Assembly (NCBI RefSeq): GCF_900143065.1 | Contig: NZ_FRCX01000019.1 | Location: 19,805-83,804, forward strand | Direction: 5' to 3' | From: Duganella sacchari | GTDB lineage: Bacteria > Pseudomonadota > Gammaproteobacteria > Burkholderiales > Burkholderiaceae_D | DNA: 64,000 nucleotides | Shown: positions 16,901 to 25,322 of the stretch, piece after piece | Position numbering within the stretch: position 1 is the stretch's first letter | How the letters are laid out: each line of letters begins with the position of its first letter | Position numbers and translations under genes: made by a program | Notes under the pieces: model-generated | Seen by the model: the letters and a program-made list of their open reading frames with translations, nothing else | Told to the model about the DNA's origin: nothing | The model's database searches: none

Positions 16901-17791
16901 ATGGAATTTCACGACGATAAGCACGAACACAGCCTGGCAAACGATCTGGTCGCCATGCTCAACTTGAATAGCGACCGTCGTCAGACAATGCGCTGGCTGC
17001 TGGCCGGCGCTTCGGCACTACCCGTGCTTGGCTGTGGCGGTGGCACCAGCGGCAGCGAGAGCACAACCACCTCGGCGGCGGCCACGGCGACCACGCCCAC
17101 CACAACAACCACGACAACGACCACCACCACAACCACCAACGGTTCGTGTTCGGTGATACCGGAAGAAACCGGCGGCCCCTATCCGGCTGATGGCACCAAC
17201 AGCAATGGCAGCGGCGTCGTCAACGTGCTGACCCAATCAGGTGTGGTGCGCAGCGACATCCGCAGCAGCTTCGGCAACGCCAGCGGCACGGCGGCCGGTG
17301 TACCGCTGACCATCAAGCTACAGATCGTCAATGCCAACAATAATTGCGCACCGCTGGCCAATGCCGCCATCTACCTGTGGCATTGCGACCGCGACGGCAA
17401 TTATTCACTGTATTCGACTGGTGTGACAAACCAGAATTACCTGCGCGGCGTGCAGGAAACCGACAGTAGCGGCAACCTCACCTTTACCACGATTTATCCG
17501 GGCTGCTACTCGGGACGCGTGCCGCACGTGCACTTTGAAGTGTATCCATCACTGGCCAAGGCCACCACAGCGGCCAGCCGCATCAAGACCTCGCAGTTCA
17601 CCTTCCCGGTGACCACCAGCAATGAGGTGTATGCCACCAGCGGTTACAGCGCTAGCATAAAAAATCTGGCCGCCATCAGCTTTGCCACCGACAATGTGTT
17701 TAGTGACGGCTACGCGCTGCAAATGGCCACCATCAGCGGCAATGCCATCGATGGCTATGCGGCGACGCTGACGGTGGCCGTAACTGCCTAA
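16901..17791 (+). CDS. Intradiol ring-cleavage dioxygenase-like exported lipoprotein
   Basis: 296 aa. The N-terminus has a twin-Arg stretch (DRRQTMRW), a hydrophobic segment and a lipobox-like LGCG at about 45, so it is probably exported and lipid-anchored. A Thr-rich linker (about 52-79) follows. The domain then starts with CSVIPEETGGPYPADG and carries the family landmarks: IYLWHCDRDGNYSLYS, YLRGVQETD, IYPGCYSGRVPHVHFEVY. These contain the two Tyr and two His expected to bind Fe(III). Intradiol enzymes cleave catechols, but the substrate of this exported subgroup is unknown. Its stop overlaps the convergent DUF1501 gene by 4 bases. Confidence 0.75.
   Translation: MEFHDDKHEHSLANDLVAMLNLNSDRRQTMRWLLAGASALPVLGCGGGTSGSESTTTSAAATATTPTTTTTTTTTTTTTNGSCSVIPEETGGPYPADGTNSNGSGVVNVLTQSGVVRSDIRSSFGNASGTAAGVPLTIKLQIVNANNNCAPLANAAIYLWHCDRDGNYSLYSTGVTNQNYLRGVQETDSSGNLTFTTIYPGCYSGRVPHVHFEVYPSLAKATTAASRIKTSQFTFPVTTSNEVYATSGYSASIKNLAAISFATDNVFSDGYALQMATISGNAIDGYAATLTVAVTA
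17099..17137 (+). repeat. ACN codon run encoding 13 consecutive Thr
   Basis: Thirteen ACN codons in a row inside the dioxygenase-like gene, forming the flexible linker between lipid anchor and enzyme domain. The imperfect trinucleotide repeat could vary in length between strains. Confidence 0.8.
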
Positions 17792-19224
17792 GCGTTCATA
17801 AAGCCCAGATCACGGCTGCTGAAATTGCCGATATTGGGGAATACATCGGCAATCTGCGCGGCCGACAGGCCAAACCAGCCAGCCAGGGTGGCGCCGTACT
17901 GATCGACCGAGACGGTCGGCAGCAACGAGCCCGATCCCACATCCAGGGCATGGCCCTCGCCACTTGGCGGGAAGGCACCGTAGATATCCTTGCCCTTTAC
18001 TGCGCCGCCGACCACGAAGTGGTGCGAGCCCCAGCCGTGGTCGGTGCCATCGCCATTGCTGGCAAAGGTGCGGCCGAAATCGGAGGCGGTAAACAAGGTG
18101 ACCTGGCGGCGCACATCCGTGCCTTGCAGGTTGCCCATGAGCGTATCGAAATAGGCGATGGCATGGGCTACCCGGGCCAGCAGATCGGCTTGGGCCGCCA
18201 ACTGGCCGTTGTGAGTGTCAAACCCGGCCATGCTGACATAAAACACTTGACGCTTGGCTCCCAGGCCATTGCGGCCGGCGATAATGCGGGCCACCATTTG
18301 CAACTGCTTGGCCAGCGGGTTGACTGCCGCCTGCTGGGTGTTGGGGTTGATGTAAGGTGTCGGGTCCGGCACGCCGCCTGCGCCAGCGGCCGGAATCGCA
18401 CTGGCCAGTACCCCCTGGCTGGCAATGGCGCGCTGCATGATAGCGGCATATTCCTTTTCCATCGGGTCGGTGCTGGAGGCGGTGATAATCGACTGCAGCG
18501 TATTGCCGGCTGGCGAGGAATGGAACAGCTGGCCGCTGAGCAGCTCCACCGGTGGGTTGCCGGCGGGGTTCACCTGGAATTGGCGGACATTGCGTCCCGA
18601 CAGGAATACCGTGTTGCCACCCGCAGAAATGCTGGTGAACATCGCATTGCCGTTGCCGGCGGCGACCAAATCGGCCATGCGGCCGCCCCAACCGCTGGTG
18701 GCGCCTTCCGCTCCGCCCGACTGCCAGACTGACTGCTGGTCATTGTGCGAGAACAGCTTGGGCGGCAGCGCCACCGAGGCAGCTTTATACTGCGCCAGCG
18801 TGGTGGGCTGTACCAGCGTGCCGACGTTGGCGACGATGGCGGCGCGGCCGCTGTCAAACAGCGTCTTGAGCGGCGCCAGCGATGGGTGTAGTGCGAAGCT
18901 GCGGCCAGACTGTTCGGTGTTGGGCGTAATCGCCAGCAGGCCGTTGCTGGCCCCCGGCGCGGGTAACGCCAATTGGCCGTTGTCATTGCCGCCGCGCAGA
19001 CGCTGGTATTCGCTCCACGAGGCCGGGTCGGTGGCCACCACAGTGTTGAACGGATCGTTACCACCAGTCATGAACAGGCATACGGTGGCTTTGTAGTCCG
19101 ACGCATTCTGTGCGGCAGCGGCGCTCATGGCGGCCAGATTCATGGCAAACGGAGCGGCGCTGGCGCCCGCTGCGGCCAGCATCGAACCCAGAAAATGGCG
19201 ACGAGAGAATTGATTGTTTTTCAT
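17788..19224 (-). CDS. DUF1501 family exported protein
   Basis: 478 aa. It has a Tat-type signal (SRRHFLGSML, then an Ala-rich h-region, ending near SAAAAQ at 38). The body carries the DUF1501 pattern: CLFMTGGNDPFNTVV, LFSHNDQQSVWQSG, MAGFDTHNGQ, TLFTASDFGRTFASNGDGTDHGWGSHH (quoted here in parts). The last region resembles sulfatase/phosphatase-type metal sites. Biochemical role unknown. It lies 11 bases downstream of a DUF1800 gene, a pairing conserved across many Gram-negatives, and the two are presumably secreted or periplasmic partners. Confidence 0.85.
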   Translation of the reverse strand: MKNNQFSRRHFLGSMLAAAGASAAPFAMNLAAMSAAAAQNASDYKATVCLFMTGGNDPFNTVVATDPASWSEYQRLRGGNDNGQLALPAPGASNGLLAITPNTEQSGRSFALHPSLAPLKTLFDSGRAAIVANVGTLVQPTTLAQYKAASVALPPKLFSHNDQQSVWQSGGAEGATSGWGGRMADLVAAGNGNAMFTSISAGGNTVFLSGRNVRQFQVNPAGNPPVELLSGQLFHSSPAGNTLQSIITASSTDPMEKEYAAIMQRAIASQGVLASAIPAAGAGGVPDPTPYINPNTQQAAVNPLAKQLQMVARIIAGRNGLGAKRQVFYVSMAGFDTHNGQLAAQADLLARVAHAIAYFDTLMGNLQGTDVRRQVTLFTASDFGRTFASNGDGTDHGWGSHHFVVGGAVKGKDIYGAFPPSGEGHALDVGSGSLLPTVSVDQYGATLAGWFGLSAAQIADVFPNIGNFSSRDLGFMNA

Positions 19225-19235
19225 CAGGCGCTTCC

Positions 19236-20984
19236 TTACTTTTGTACGATGTATTCTGGCGAGACCATTGCCAGGAAAATAGCCAGAGAGACACGCGAGT
19301 CGCGGAACACCGCCACGTCGGCGGCATTGTTCGGATTCGGTTCGCTGATTGACTTCAAGGCCGACAGGATCTGGTTGCGCAGCGTTGTCGACATATTGCC
19401 GTTCAATACCAGCAGCTTGATACGGTCCACCAGCGCTTCCGGCTGATAGGCCAAGGCACGTTCAGCGCTGTAGTCCGGCACAATGTCCGGCATGCCGCTG
19501 GCGCCACCCGTGCCCCAGGTGACCACGTAGCGCATGAAGTTGACATAACCGATCACCGATGGCTCGCTGGCGATCTGCAGTTCCGGTGCGGTCAAATTCT
19601 TGAGCGCCAGATCGGAGTTGGGCGGTACGTAACCAGGGCGGTAGAAGTTGAACACGGAAGGCGAGTTCATCGGCGTTTGCGCCAGATAAACCACCGGGTT
19701 ATCCGTGTTGAACATCAGGAAGCGGCCCGTCTTGGAGGTCACGTTGAATGCACGCATCCAGTTGGCCAGACGGATCACCGGCTCGCGTACTTTGGGCGAC
19801 GCGGTCAGGCCCGGCACGTTACCCCAGCGCGCCTCAGGCGCCATCAGGATGGCACGTATCACCGCCTGCATATCGCCGCGCACACCTTGGCCATTATTGT
19901 TGAAGGCCATGGCAACGCGCGACACATAAGACGGCGAGGGATTACTGGTCACCAGACGCTCAATGAGGCGGCGGGCAATAAACGGCCCTACGTTGCGGTG
20001 ATTGAATAGCGTGTCCAGCGCAATTTTCATGTCATCGGCCGCATTCGAGCCGGCGCCGATGGTCCGGCCCAGGAAACGTTTTTCCGAGGTCGAATGGAAT
20101 TGCGCATACACCTGCATCGGCATGGTTTCGCGGAACGGATCGCGCAGGGTGCCGTAGTAGCGTGCTTCCGACTTGTCGGCACCATTCCAGCACCAGCCCG
20201 TAAATACCTTGGCCAGGCCCATGACATCGTCGTGGGTGTAGGTTTCGATGGGCTTACCGTTGGCCAGCTTCATTACGCCGTCCTGCTGCAGCTCATACAG
20301 GCCAATGGTCATCAGTTGCATGATTTCGCGCGCAAAATTCTCATCCGGCATGCGCGTCGCGCTTTCCTTCTCATTGCGCAGATGCGACAGGTACAAGCCC
20401 ATCATGGGGTTTGTGGCGACATCTTGCAGCAAGTCACGGAAGTTACCGAACGCGTTTTTAGCCAACAGATCGTAGTAGTTAGCGACGCCACGCGGGAAGG
20501 TGTAGATCGCATCCTGCTGGGTAGAAATCACGAAGATTTGCGACAGGGCATATGTCACCCGTTGGCGCAGCTGGTCATCACCGGAGATCGCCTGTTTCCA
20601 GAAACTCTCGAGGAAGTTATTCGGCGTCAGGTTGGCGGCGCCGCCAATGGTGCCGGCCAGACCGTTCAACGTGGTCAGGTGACTGACGCGCGGCTTTGCG
20701 AACTGGGCGGTAATCCACGCATCCTGGCCCATGGCAGCCACTTCGGCAATCGACTTTTCAGTCGGACCAAAGCTGGCCTGGGCCAGAAACCGGGATGCCT
20801 GCGCAGGCGTAATCGACACATCGGCCGTCGCTGCGGTAGTAGCGCCTCCCATTATCATGCGGGAGGCAGTCGTGCCGCTGCTGGCGGCATCAGGTGCAAC
20901 CGCATCCGGATTGCTGCCGCCGCAAGCGGCGAGCGTGATCAGGGAGGCGGTAGCAAGCGCAAGTTTTACATTTCCCAACTTCAT
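19236..20984 (-). CDS. DUF1800 family lipoprotein
   Basis: 582 aa. Signal peptide with lipobox LAACGG at about 18-23. The DUF1800 landmarks are present: RFLAQASFGPTEKSI, QRVTYALSQIFVIS, MPDENFAREIMQLMTIGLYEL, VFTGWCW, TPMNSPSVFNFYRPGYVPP. Function is unknown; DUF1800 and DUF1501 genes occur together and are presumed to act in the same envelope process. First gene of the two-gene operon; its promoter should lie in the AT-rich gap that follows on the plus strand. Confidence 0.85.
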   Translation of the reverse strand: MKLGNVKLALATASLITLAACGGSNPDAVAPDAASSGTTASRMIMGGATTAATADVSITPAQASRFLAQASFGPTEKSIAEVAAMGQDAWITAQFAKPRVSHLTTLNGLAGTIGGAANLTPNNFLESFWKQAISGDDQLRQRVTYALSQIFVISTQQDAIYTFPRGVANYYDLLAKNAFGNFRDLLQDVATNPMMGLYLSHLRNEKESATRMPDENFAREIMQLMTIGLYELQQDGVMKLANGKPIETYTHDDVMGLAKVFTGWCWNGADKSEARYYGTLRDPFRETMPMQVYAQFHSTSEKRFLGRTIGAGSNAADDMKIALDTLFNHRNVGPFIARRLIERLVTSNPSPSYVSRVAMAFNNNGQGVRGDMQAVIRAILMAPEARWGNVPGLTASPKVREPVIRLANWMRAFNVTSKTGRFLMFNTDNPVVYLAQTPMNSPSVFNFYRPGYVPPNSDLALKNLTAPELQIASEPSVIGYVNFMRYVVTWGTGGASGMPDIVPDYSAERALAYQPEALVDRIKLLVLNGNMSTTLRNQILSALKSISEPNPNNAADVAVFRDSRVSLAIFLAMVSPEYIVQK

Positions 20985-21272
20985 TTGTTTCCCTTAGGAA
21001 TTATTCAGGATGGGGTCGATTGTAAAATAATTGCTTTGAGCAAGAAAAGCGCTAATTTAATACTGCGCTGCAACATTGATGTGTGGGAAAATTTTTAAGC
21101 GAAGATGAACGACAATGCGGAAAAGTTACAGGAAGTTATTAAACAAAAAATGAATATTTTTTTCTGGAAACATGTGTGATTCTTGCCGAAAATTGCTGAA
21201 TTGTAAATTTGCAAAATCTAAGTTTGCAAATTTAATAAATATCATGATGCAACTTATGCTGCCCTATGTAAC
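20985..21272. other. AT-rich intergenic region upstream of the DUF1800-DUF1501 operon
   Basis: No gene. The base composition is strikingly AT-rich against the surrounding high-GC genes. It should hold the minus-strand promoter of the DUF1800 operon and contains the dyad at 21204-21234. Confidence 0.6.
21204..21234. repeat. Perfect 12-bp inverted repeat with two TTTGCAAA palindromes
   Basis: TAAATTTGCAAA and TTTGCAAATTTA are exact inverse copies separated by 7 bases (ATCTAAG). Each arm also contains the self-palindrome TTTGCAAA, so two palindromic sites lie 15 bases centre to centre. This suits a dimeric regulator binding twice, and can also fold as a hairpin. It lies about 220 bases upstream of the DUF1800 start and 40 bases past the decarboxylase terminator. 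Confidence 0.6.
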
Positions 21273-21307
21273 AAAAAAAACGGCCCGGTCGTTGCCGACC
21301 GGACCGC
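21273..21307 (-). terminator. Rho-independent terminator of the decarboxylase gene
   Basis: On the minus strand CGGTCCGGTCG-GCAA-CGACCGGGCCG is followed by eight T. The stem is 11 bp with one mismatch. It lies 22 bases after the decarboxylase stop. Confidence 0.9.
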
Positions 21308-21328
21308 TCTTAGCGAGTAAAGTGCACC

Positions 21329-23581
21329 CTATTGTTTTACGCAATCCACGAAGTAACCGCGTTTACCGTCTACTTCACGCTTGACCAGGCCGTGGACGTC
21401 GGTCTCGAAGCCCGGGAAGCGTTCATTGAAGTCGCGTGCGAAGCGCAGATAGTCCACAATGGTCTTGTTGAAGCGCTCGCCTGGGATTAGCAGCGGGATG
21501 CCCGGTGGGTAAGGCGTCAGCAGGATGGAGGTGATGCGGCCTTCCAGCTCATCAATGGCGACGCGCTCGATCTCGCGGTGCGCCATCTTGGCAAACGCTT
21601 CCGACGGTTTCATCGCCGGTACCATGTCCGACAGATACATCTCGGTGGTCAGGCGGGCCACGTCGTAGGCCTTGTAGAAGTCGTGGATCTGCTGGCACAG
21701 GTCGCGCAGGCCCATTTTTTCGTAGGTCGGGTTGGCTGCCGCGAATTCCGGCAGGATGCGCCACATCGGCTGATTCTTGTCGTAGTCGTCCTTGAATTGT
21801 TGCAGTGCGGTCAGCAACGTGTTCCAGCGGCCTTTGGTAATGCCGATGGTGAACATGATGAAGAACGAGTACAGGCCGCATTTCTCGATGATCACGCCGT
21901 GCTCGGCCAGGTACTTGGTCACGATCGACGCCGGGATGCCGGTCTCGTCGAACTTGCCGTCCAGCGACAGGCCAGGGTTGACGATGGTGGCCTTGATCGG
22001 GTCCAGCATATTGAAGCCCGGCGCCAGCTTGCCGAAACCGTGCCAGTCGTCCTCGGCCTTGATGATCCAGTCTTCGCGCGAACCGATGCCTTCTTCGGCG
22101 AATTCGTTCGGACCCCAGACCTTGAACCACCAGTCCTTGCCCCACTCGGCGTCGATCTTTTTCATGGCGCGGCGGAAGTCCAGCGCTTCCAGGATGGACT
22201 CTTCCACCAGTGCGGTGCCGCCTGGCGCTTCCATCATGGCCGCTGCAACGTCGCACGAGGCGATGATCGAGTACTGCGGCGAGGTCGAGGTGTGCATCAG
22301 GTAAGCCTCGTTGAAGGCGTCCTGGTCCAGCTTGACGGTTTCCGATTCGCGCACCAGCACCTGCGAGGCCTGCGACAGGCCGGCCAGCAGCTTGTGGGTC
22401 GATTGAGTCGAGAAGATCATCGACTCCTTGGCGCGCGGACGGTCCTTGCCGATCGCGTGCATATTCTTGTAGAAGTCGTGGAAGGTGGCGTGCGGCAGCC
22501 AGGCTTCGTCGAAGTGCAGCGTGTCGATCTGGCCGTCCAGCAGTTCGCGCAGGGTTTCCACGTTGTAGACCACGCCGTCGTAGGTCGACTGGGTGATGGT
22601 CAGGATGCGCGGTTTCTTGTTCACGGCTTCGCGCGCGAACGGGTTGGCTTCGATCTTTCGCTGGATGCTCTCCATCGAGAACTCTTCCAGCGGGATCGGG
22701 CCGATGATGCCCAGGTGGTTACGGGTAGGCATCAGGAATACCGGAATCGCGCCGCACATGATGATTGAGTGCAGGATCGACTTGTGGCAGTTACGGTCAA
22801 CCACCACGATGTCGCCAGGCGCCACGGTCGAGTGCCACACCATCTTGTTCGAGGTCGAGGTGCCGTTGGTGACGAAGTAGCAATGGTCGGCATTGAAGAT
22901 GCGCGCGGCGTTGCGTTCGGACTTGGCGACCGGGCCGGTGTGGTCCAGCAGTTGGCCCAGCTCCTCCACGGCGTTGCAGACGTCGGCGCGCAGCATGTTC
23001 TCGCCAAAGAACTGGTGGAACATCTGGCCGATCGGCGATTTCAGGAAGGCCACGCCGCCCGAGTGGCCAGGGCAGTGCCACGAGTACGAACCGTCGTTGG
23101 CGTATTCCACCAGCGCGCGGAAGAACGGCGGCGCCAGGCCGTCCAGGTAGGACTTGGCTTCGCGGATGATGTGGCGCGCGACGAATTCCGGCGTGTCTTC
23201 AAACATGTGGATGAAGCCGTGCAGTTCGCGCAGGATGTCGTTGGGGATATGGCGCGAGGTGCGGGTTTCGCCGTACAGGTAGATCGGGATGTCGGCGTTC
23301 TTGTAGCGGATCTCTTCAACAAAGGCGCGCAGCGACTTCAGCGCGGTGTCGGTATCTTCCACCGAGCCGGAGCCGAATTCTTCATCGTCGATCGACAGCA
23401 CGAAGGCCGAGGCGCGCGACTGCTGCTGGGCGAACTGGGACAGGTCGCCGTAGCTGGTCACGCCCACCACTTCCATGCCTTCTTTTTCCATCGCATCGGC
23501 GAGGGCGCGGATGCCTAAGCCGGACGTGTTCTCAGAACGGAAATCCTCGTCAATGATGACGATGGGGAAACGAAATTTCAT
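21329..23581 (-). CDS. Orn/Lys/Arg decarboxylase (PLP fold type I)
   Basis: 750 aa from the ATG at 23581 (MKFRFPIVIIDEDF), preferred over an upstream in-frame start because GGAGAC precedes it and the wing domain begins here. Domains in order: N-terminal wing/receiver-like domain (1-125), PLP-binding major domain (about 130-560) with SWHCPGHSGG, LHFDEAW and the PLP Lys in STQSTHKLLAGLSQAS, then the C-terminal domain (about 590-750, LTPYPPGIPLLIPGE). It makes cadaverine, putrescine or agmatine from the amino acid; the substrate is not decided by sequence alone. Roles would be polyamine supply or acid resistance. A terminator-like hairpin lies directly before its RBS. Confidence 0.88.
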   Translation of the reverse strand: MKFRFPIVIIDEDFRSENTSGLGIRALADAMEKEGMEVVGVTSYGDLSQFAQQQSRASAFVLSIDDEEFGSGSVEDTDTALKSLRAFVEEIRYKNADIPIYLYGETRTSRHIPNDILRELHGFIHMFEDTPEFVARHIIREAKSYLDGLAPPFFRALVEYANDGSYSWHCPGHSGGVAFLKSPIGQMFHQFFGENMLRADVCNAVEELGQLLDHTGPVAKSERNAARIFNADHCYFVTNGTSTSNKMVWHSTVAPGDIVVVDRNCHKSILHSIIMCGAIPVFLMPTRNHLGIIGPIPLEEFSMESIQRKIEANPFAREAVNKKPRILTITQSTYDGVVYNVETLRELLDGQIDTLHFDEAWLPHATFHDFYKNMHAIGKDRPRAKESMIFSTQSTHKLLAGLSQASQVLVRESETVKLDQDAFNEAYLMHTSTSPQYSIIASCDVAAAMMEAPGGTALVEESILEALDFRRAMKKIDAEWGKDWWFKVWGPNEFAEEGIGSREDWIIKAEDDWHGFGKLAPGFNMLDPIKATIVNPGLSLDGKFDETGIPASIVTKYLAEHGVIIEKCGLYSFFIMFTIGITKGRWNTLLTALQQFKDDYDKNQPMWRILPEFAAANPTYEKMGLRDLCQQIHDFYKAYDVARLTTEMYLSDMVPAMKPSEAFAKMAHREIERVAIDELEGRITSILLTPYPPGIPLLIPGERFNKTIVDYLRFARDFNERFPGFETDVHGLVKREVDGKRGYFVDCVKQ

Positions 23582-23591
23582 GCATGTCTCC

Positions 23592-23630
23592 AAAAAAGCA
23601 AGCCGCCCCTGACAGGATGTTGAGGGGCGG
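23592..23630 (-). promoter_or_regulatory. Terminator-like hairpin in the decarboxylase leader (candidate attenuator)
   Basis: On the minus strand CCGCCCCT and AGGGGCGG form a perfect 8-bp stem with a 12-base loop (23603-23630). CTTGCTTTTTT follows, and then the GGAGAC RBS begins at once. If the decarboxylase promoter is upstream (an AT-rich patch with GATAAT lies near 23705-23711), this would be an attenuator. Otherwise it ends read-through from the folA operon. Confidence 0.5.
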
Positions 23631-23726
23631 ACAGGGCGCGACCACGATGGCCGCAAAAAAATAAGAACGGGATTCTCGCAGAAAACAGCGCTGCTGCGGG
23701 AAAAAATTATCGTACCAGAATGCCGT

Positions 23727-23765
23727 ATCGGCATGACGCCCTTGTTACACAGCTGTCATGCCGAT
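23727..23765. repeat. Perfect 11-bp inverted repeat upstream of the decarboxylase
   Basis: ATCGGCATGAC and GTCATGCCGAT are exact inverse copies with a 17-base spacer. The repeat lies 13 bases after the DUF4337 stop and next to the likely decarboxylase promoter. It has no T-run, so it is either an operator or a weak transcript end. Confidence 0.5.
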
Positions 23766-23778
23766 CAACTAATGTTGC

Positions 23779-24351
23779 TTAGTGACCAGCGAACCAGGCG
23801 AGGGCGCCCATCGCCACGCCGATCCCGGCCACGCCATAGGCCAGGCCCATCATCCACTTCTTGCGGGTCAGCAGGGTGATGGCGGCCAGCGAAATGGCGA
23901 TCTGCTCGGCCGTGGTGGCCAGCGCCCACTGGTGGTGCTTGTGCATGGCTTCATCCGACTTGTGGTTCCACTCTTTCGAGGATTCTTCCCACTTTTCGGC
24001 TTCCTTCTTGATGTCTTCCTTTTCGTGCTTGTAGCGGGCCACTTCGGCCTCGTAGCGCTTGGGATCGACACCGGGCAGTGTCATGGCCAGTTCCGCCAGG
24101 TTCTGCTTGGCAGACTTGGCCTGGTAATAGTTCCAGCTATTGGCAGCCTGGGTCTTGTCGATGGCGGCATTGTTCTTGAACAGGGCGGCATCGTTCTGGG
24201 TGGCGCCGCCAAGGTAGCCGAATGCGGCGCCCACGGTAGCGAGGATTGCGGTCATGACGGCAATATTGTTGGAAAAGCCATCGCTGCCATGGGCGGCGTG
24301 TTCCACCGCGTGGTCGTGCGGGCCGTGGACGTGGAAGCCTTCAGAAGACAT
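23779..24351 (-). CDS. DUF4337-type membrane protein
   Basis: 190 aa from the ATG at 24351 (MSSEGFHVHGPHDH), chosen for the AAGGA 10 bases upstream. The N-terminus is His-rich (about 6-20); a hydrophobic segment at 27-45 is followed by a charged helical stretch (about 95-135) and two membrane segments near the C-end (about 140-185). This matches the DUF4337 pattern; function unknown. Last gene of the thyA-folA operon, 14 bases after folA. Confidence 0.7.
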   Translation of the reverse strand: MSSEGFHVHGPHDHAVEHAAHGSDGFSNNIAVMTAILATVGAAFGYLGGATQNDAALFKNNAAIDKTQAANSWNYYQAKSAKQNLAELAMTLPGVDPKRYEAEVARYKHEKEDIKKEAEKWEESSKEWNHKSDEAMHKHHQWALATTAEQIAISLAAITLLTRKKWMMGLAYGVAGIGVAMGALAWFAGH

Positions 24352-24365
24352 AGGGGTATCCTTAA

Positions 24366-24851
24366 TCAAGCCTTGCGGCGCAGGGTAACAAAAGCGTAGT
24401 GCAGAGCGGATTTCTCCGAGGTGTGTTCTTCGCGCGCGGTTTCCTGCCACGCGTCGGCGTCGATCTCCGGGAAGAAGGCGTCGCAGTCGAAGGTCTGGGC
24501 GATCCGGGTCACGATCAACTGGTCGGCCAGCTGCATCGACTGCTTGTAGATCTCGGCGCCGCCAATGACGAAGCCTTCGGCGCCGTCCAGCAGTGCGATG
24601 GCCGCTTCGATGGAGCCGGCGGTTTCCACGCCCTCATGCGACCATTGCTGGTTGCGCGTGACGACGATGTTGCGGCGGTTGGGCAGCGGACGGCCGATGG
24701 AGTCGAACGTCTTGCGGCCCATGATGATCGGGTGGCCGGTGGTGATGCGCTTGAAGTGGGCCAGGTCCTCCGGCAGTTTCCACGGCAGGGTGTTGTTGAT
24801 GCCGATGCCGCGCTGGGCGTCGGTGGCGACGATGATAGTAAGTTTGCTCAT
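24366..24851 (-). CDS. folA: Dihydrofolate reductase
   Basis: 161 aa, normal length. It reduces dihydrofolate to tetrahydrofolate with NADPH, recycling the dihydrofolate that ThyA produces. Landmarks: IVATDAQRGIGINNTLPWKLPEDL with the Met20-loop region and the acidic Glu/Asp in PEDLAHFKR; IMGRKTFDSIGRPLPNRRN for NADPH; EGFVIGGAEIYKQ. It lies in one minus-strand run with thyA, a functional pairing found in many bacteria. Confidence 0.97.
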   Translation of the reverse strand: MSKLTIIVATDAQRGIGINNTLPWKLPEDLAHFKRITTGHPIIMGRKTFDSIGRPLPNRRNIVVTRNQQWSHEGVETAGSIEAAIALLDGAEGFVIGGAEIYKQSMQLADQLIVTRIAQTFDCDAFFPEIDADAWQETAREEHTSEKSALHYAFVTLRRKA

Positions 24852-24890
24852 GATTCCAGGTGCGATAAAGAGGCGTGATTATCGTTGAAA

Positions 24891-25322
24891 TTACGGTTTC
24901 GGAGGCGCTGGCGTGCGTGCCTTCTTGCTGCGCCGGTTTTCACGCTTGCGCTGCAAACGGCGCTCCTCCAGCCAGTCGCGGCAACTCGGGATGCTGAAGC
25001 ACGTGCAGTTGTTGGAGCAGCCAAGGACATCGGCAACATCGCTGGCGTCGCAGGACAGGTCGCAATTGCCGGCCTGTGCGCGGTGGCGCTTGCTCATGGC
25101 CGGCATTGCCGGATGATAGTGCTGGTGTATCTCGTGGCAGTCGTCCAGCCGGCGCCGCAGCAGTTCCAGGCCGACCGGCAGGCCGTGGCGCGCGATCACG
25201 CGCTTGCCGTAGGCGGAGCAGCTGTCGCGGCCCGTGTGGCGGCGGAAGGCGCAGTTAAAGCCCTTCAATGGCGACAGGTAGCGCTGGTAAAAGCTGATGG
25301 CTGCCAGGGCCAGAATTTTCAT
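24891..25322 (-). CDS. YidD-like protein with Cys-rich C-terminal extension
   Basis: 143 aa. Residues 1-60 follow YidD (FYQRYLSPLKG, SCSAYGKRVIARHG), the small protein that aids YidC-dependent membrane insertion. The central motif, normally CRFxPTCS, is stretched here to CAFRRHTGRDSCS. Past residue 75, where YidD usually ends, a tail of about 65 residues contains CDLSCDASD, GCSNNCTCFSIPSCRD and a basic Arg/Lys end. The extra Cys could bind zinc. It is encoded between a hydrolase (4-base overlap) and folA, not beside rnpA/yidC, so it is probably a specialised paralogue. Confidence 0.65.
   Translation of the reverse strand: MKILALAAISFYQRYLSPLKGFNCAFRRHTGRDSCSAYGKRVIARHGLPVGLELLRRRLDDCHEIHQHYHPAMPAMSKRHRAQAGNCDLSCDASDVADVLGCSNNCTCFSIPSCRDWLEERRLQRKRENRRSKKARTPAPPKP

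Noticed and set aside
17099..17137. Trinucleotide run considered as a CRISPR-like or satellite array
   Set aside because: It is an in-frame Thr codon run inside a well-supported gene, without spacers.
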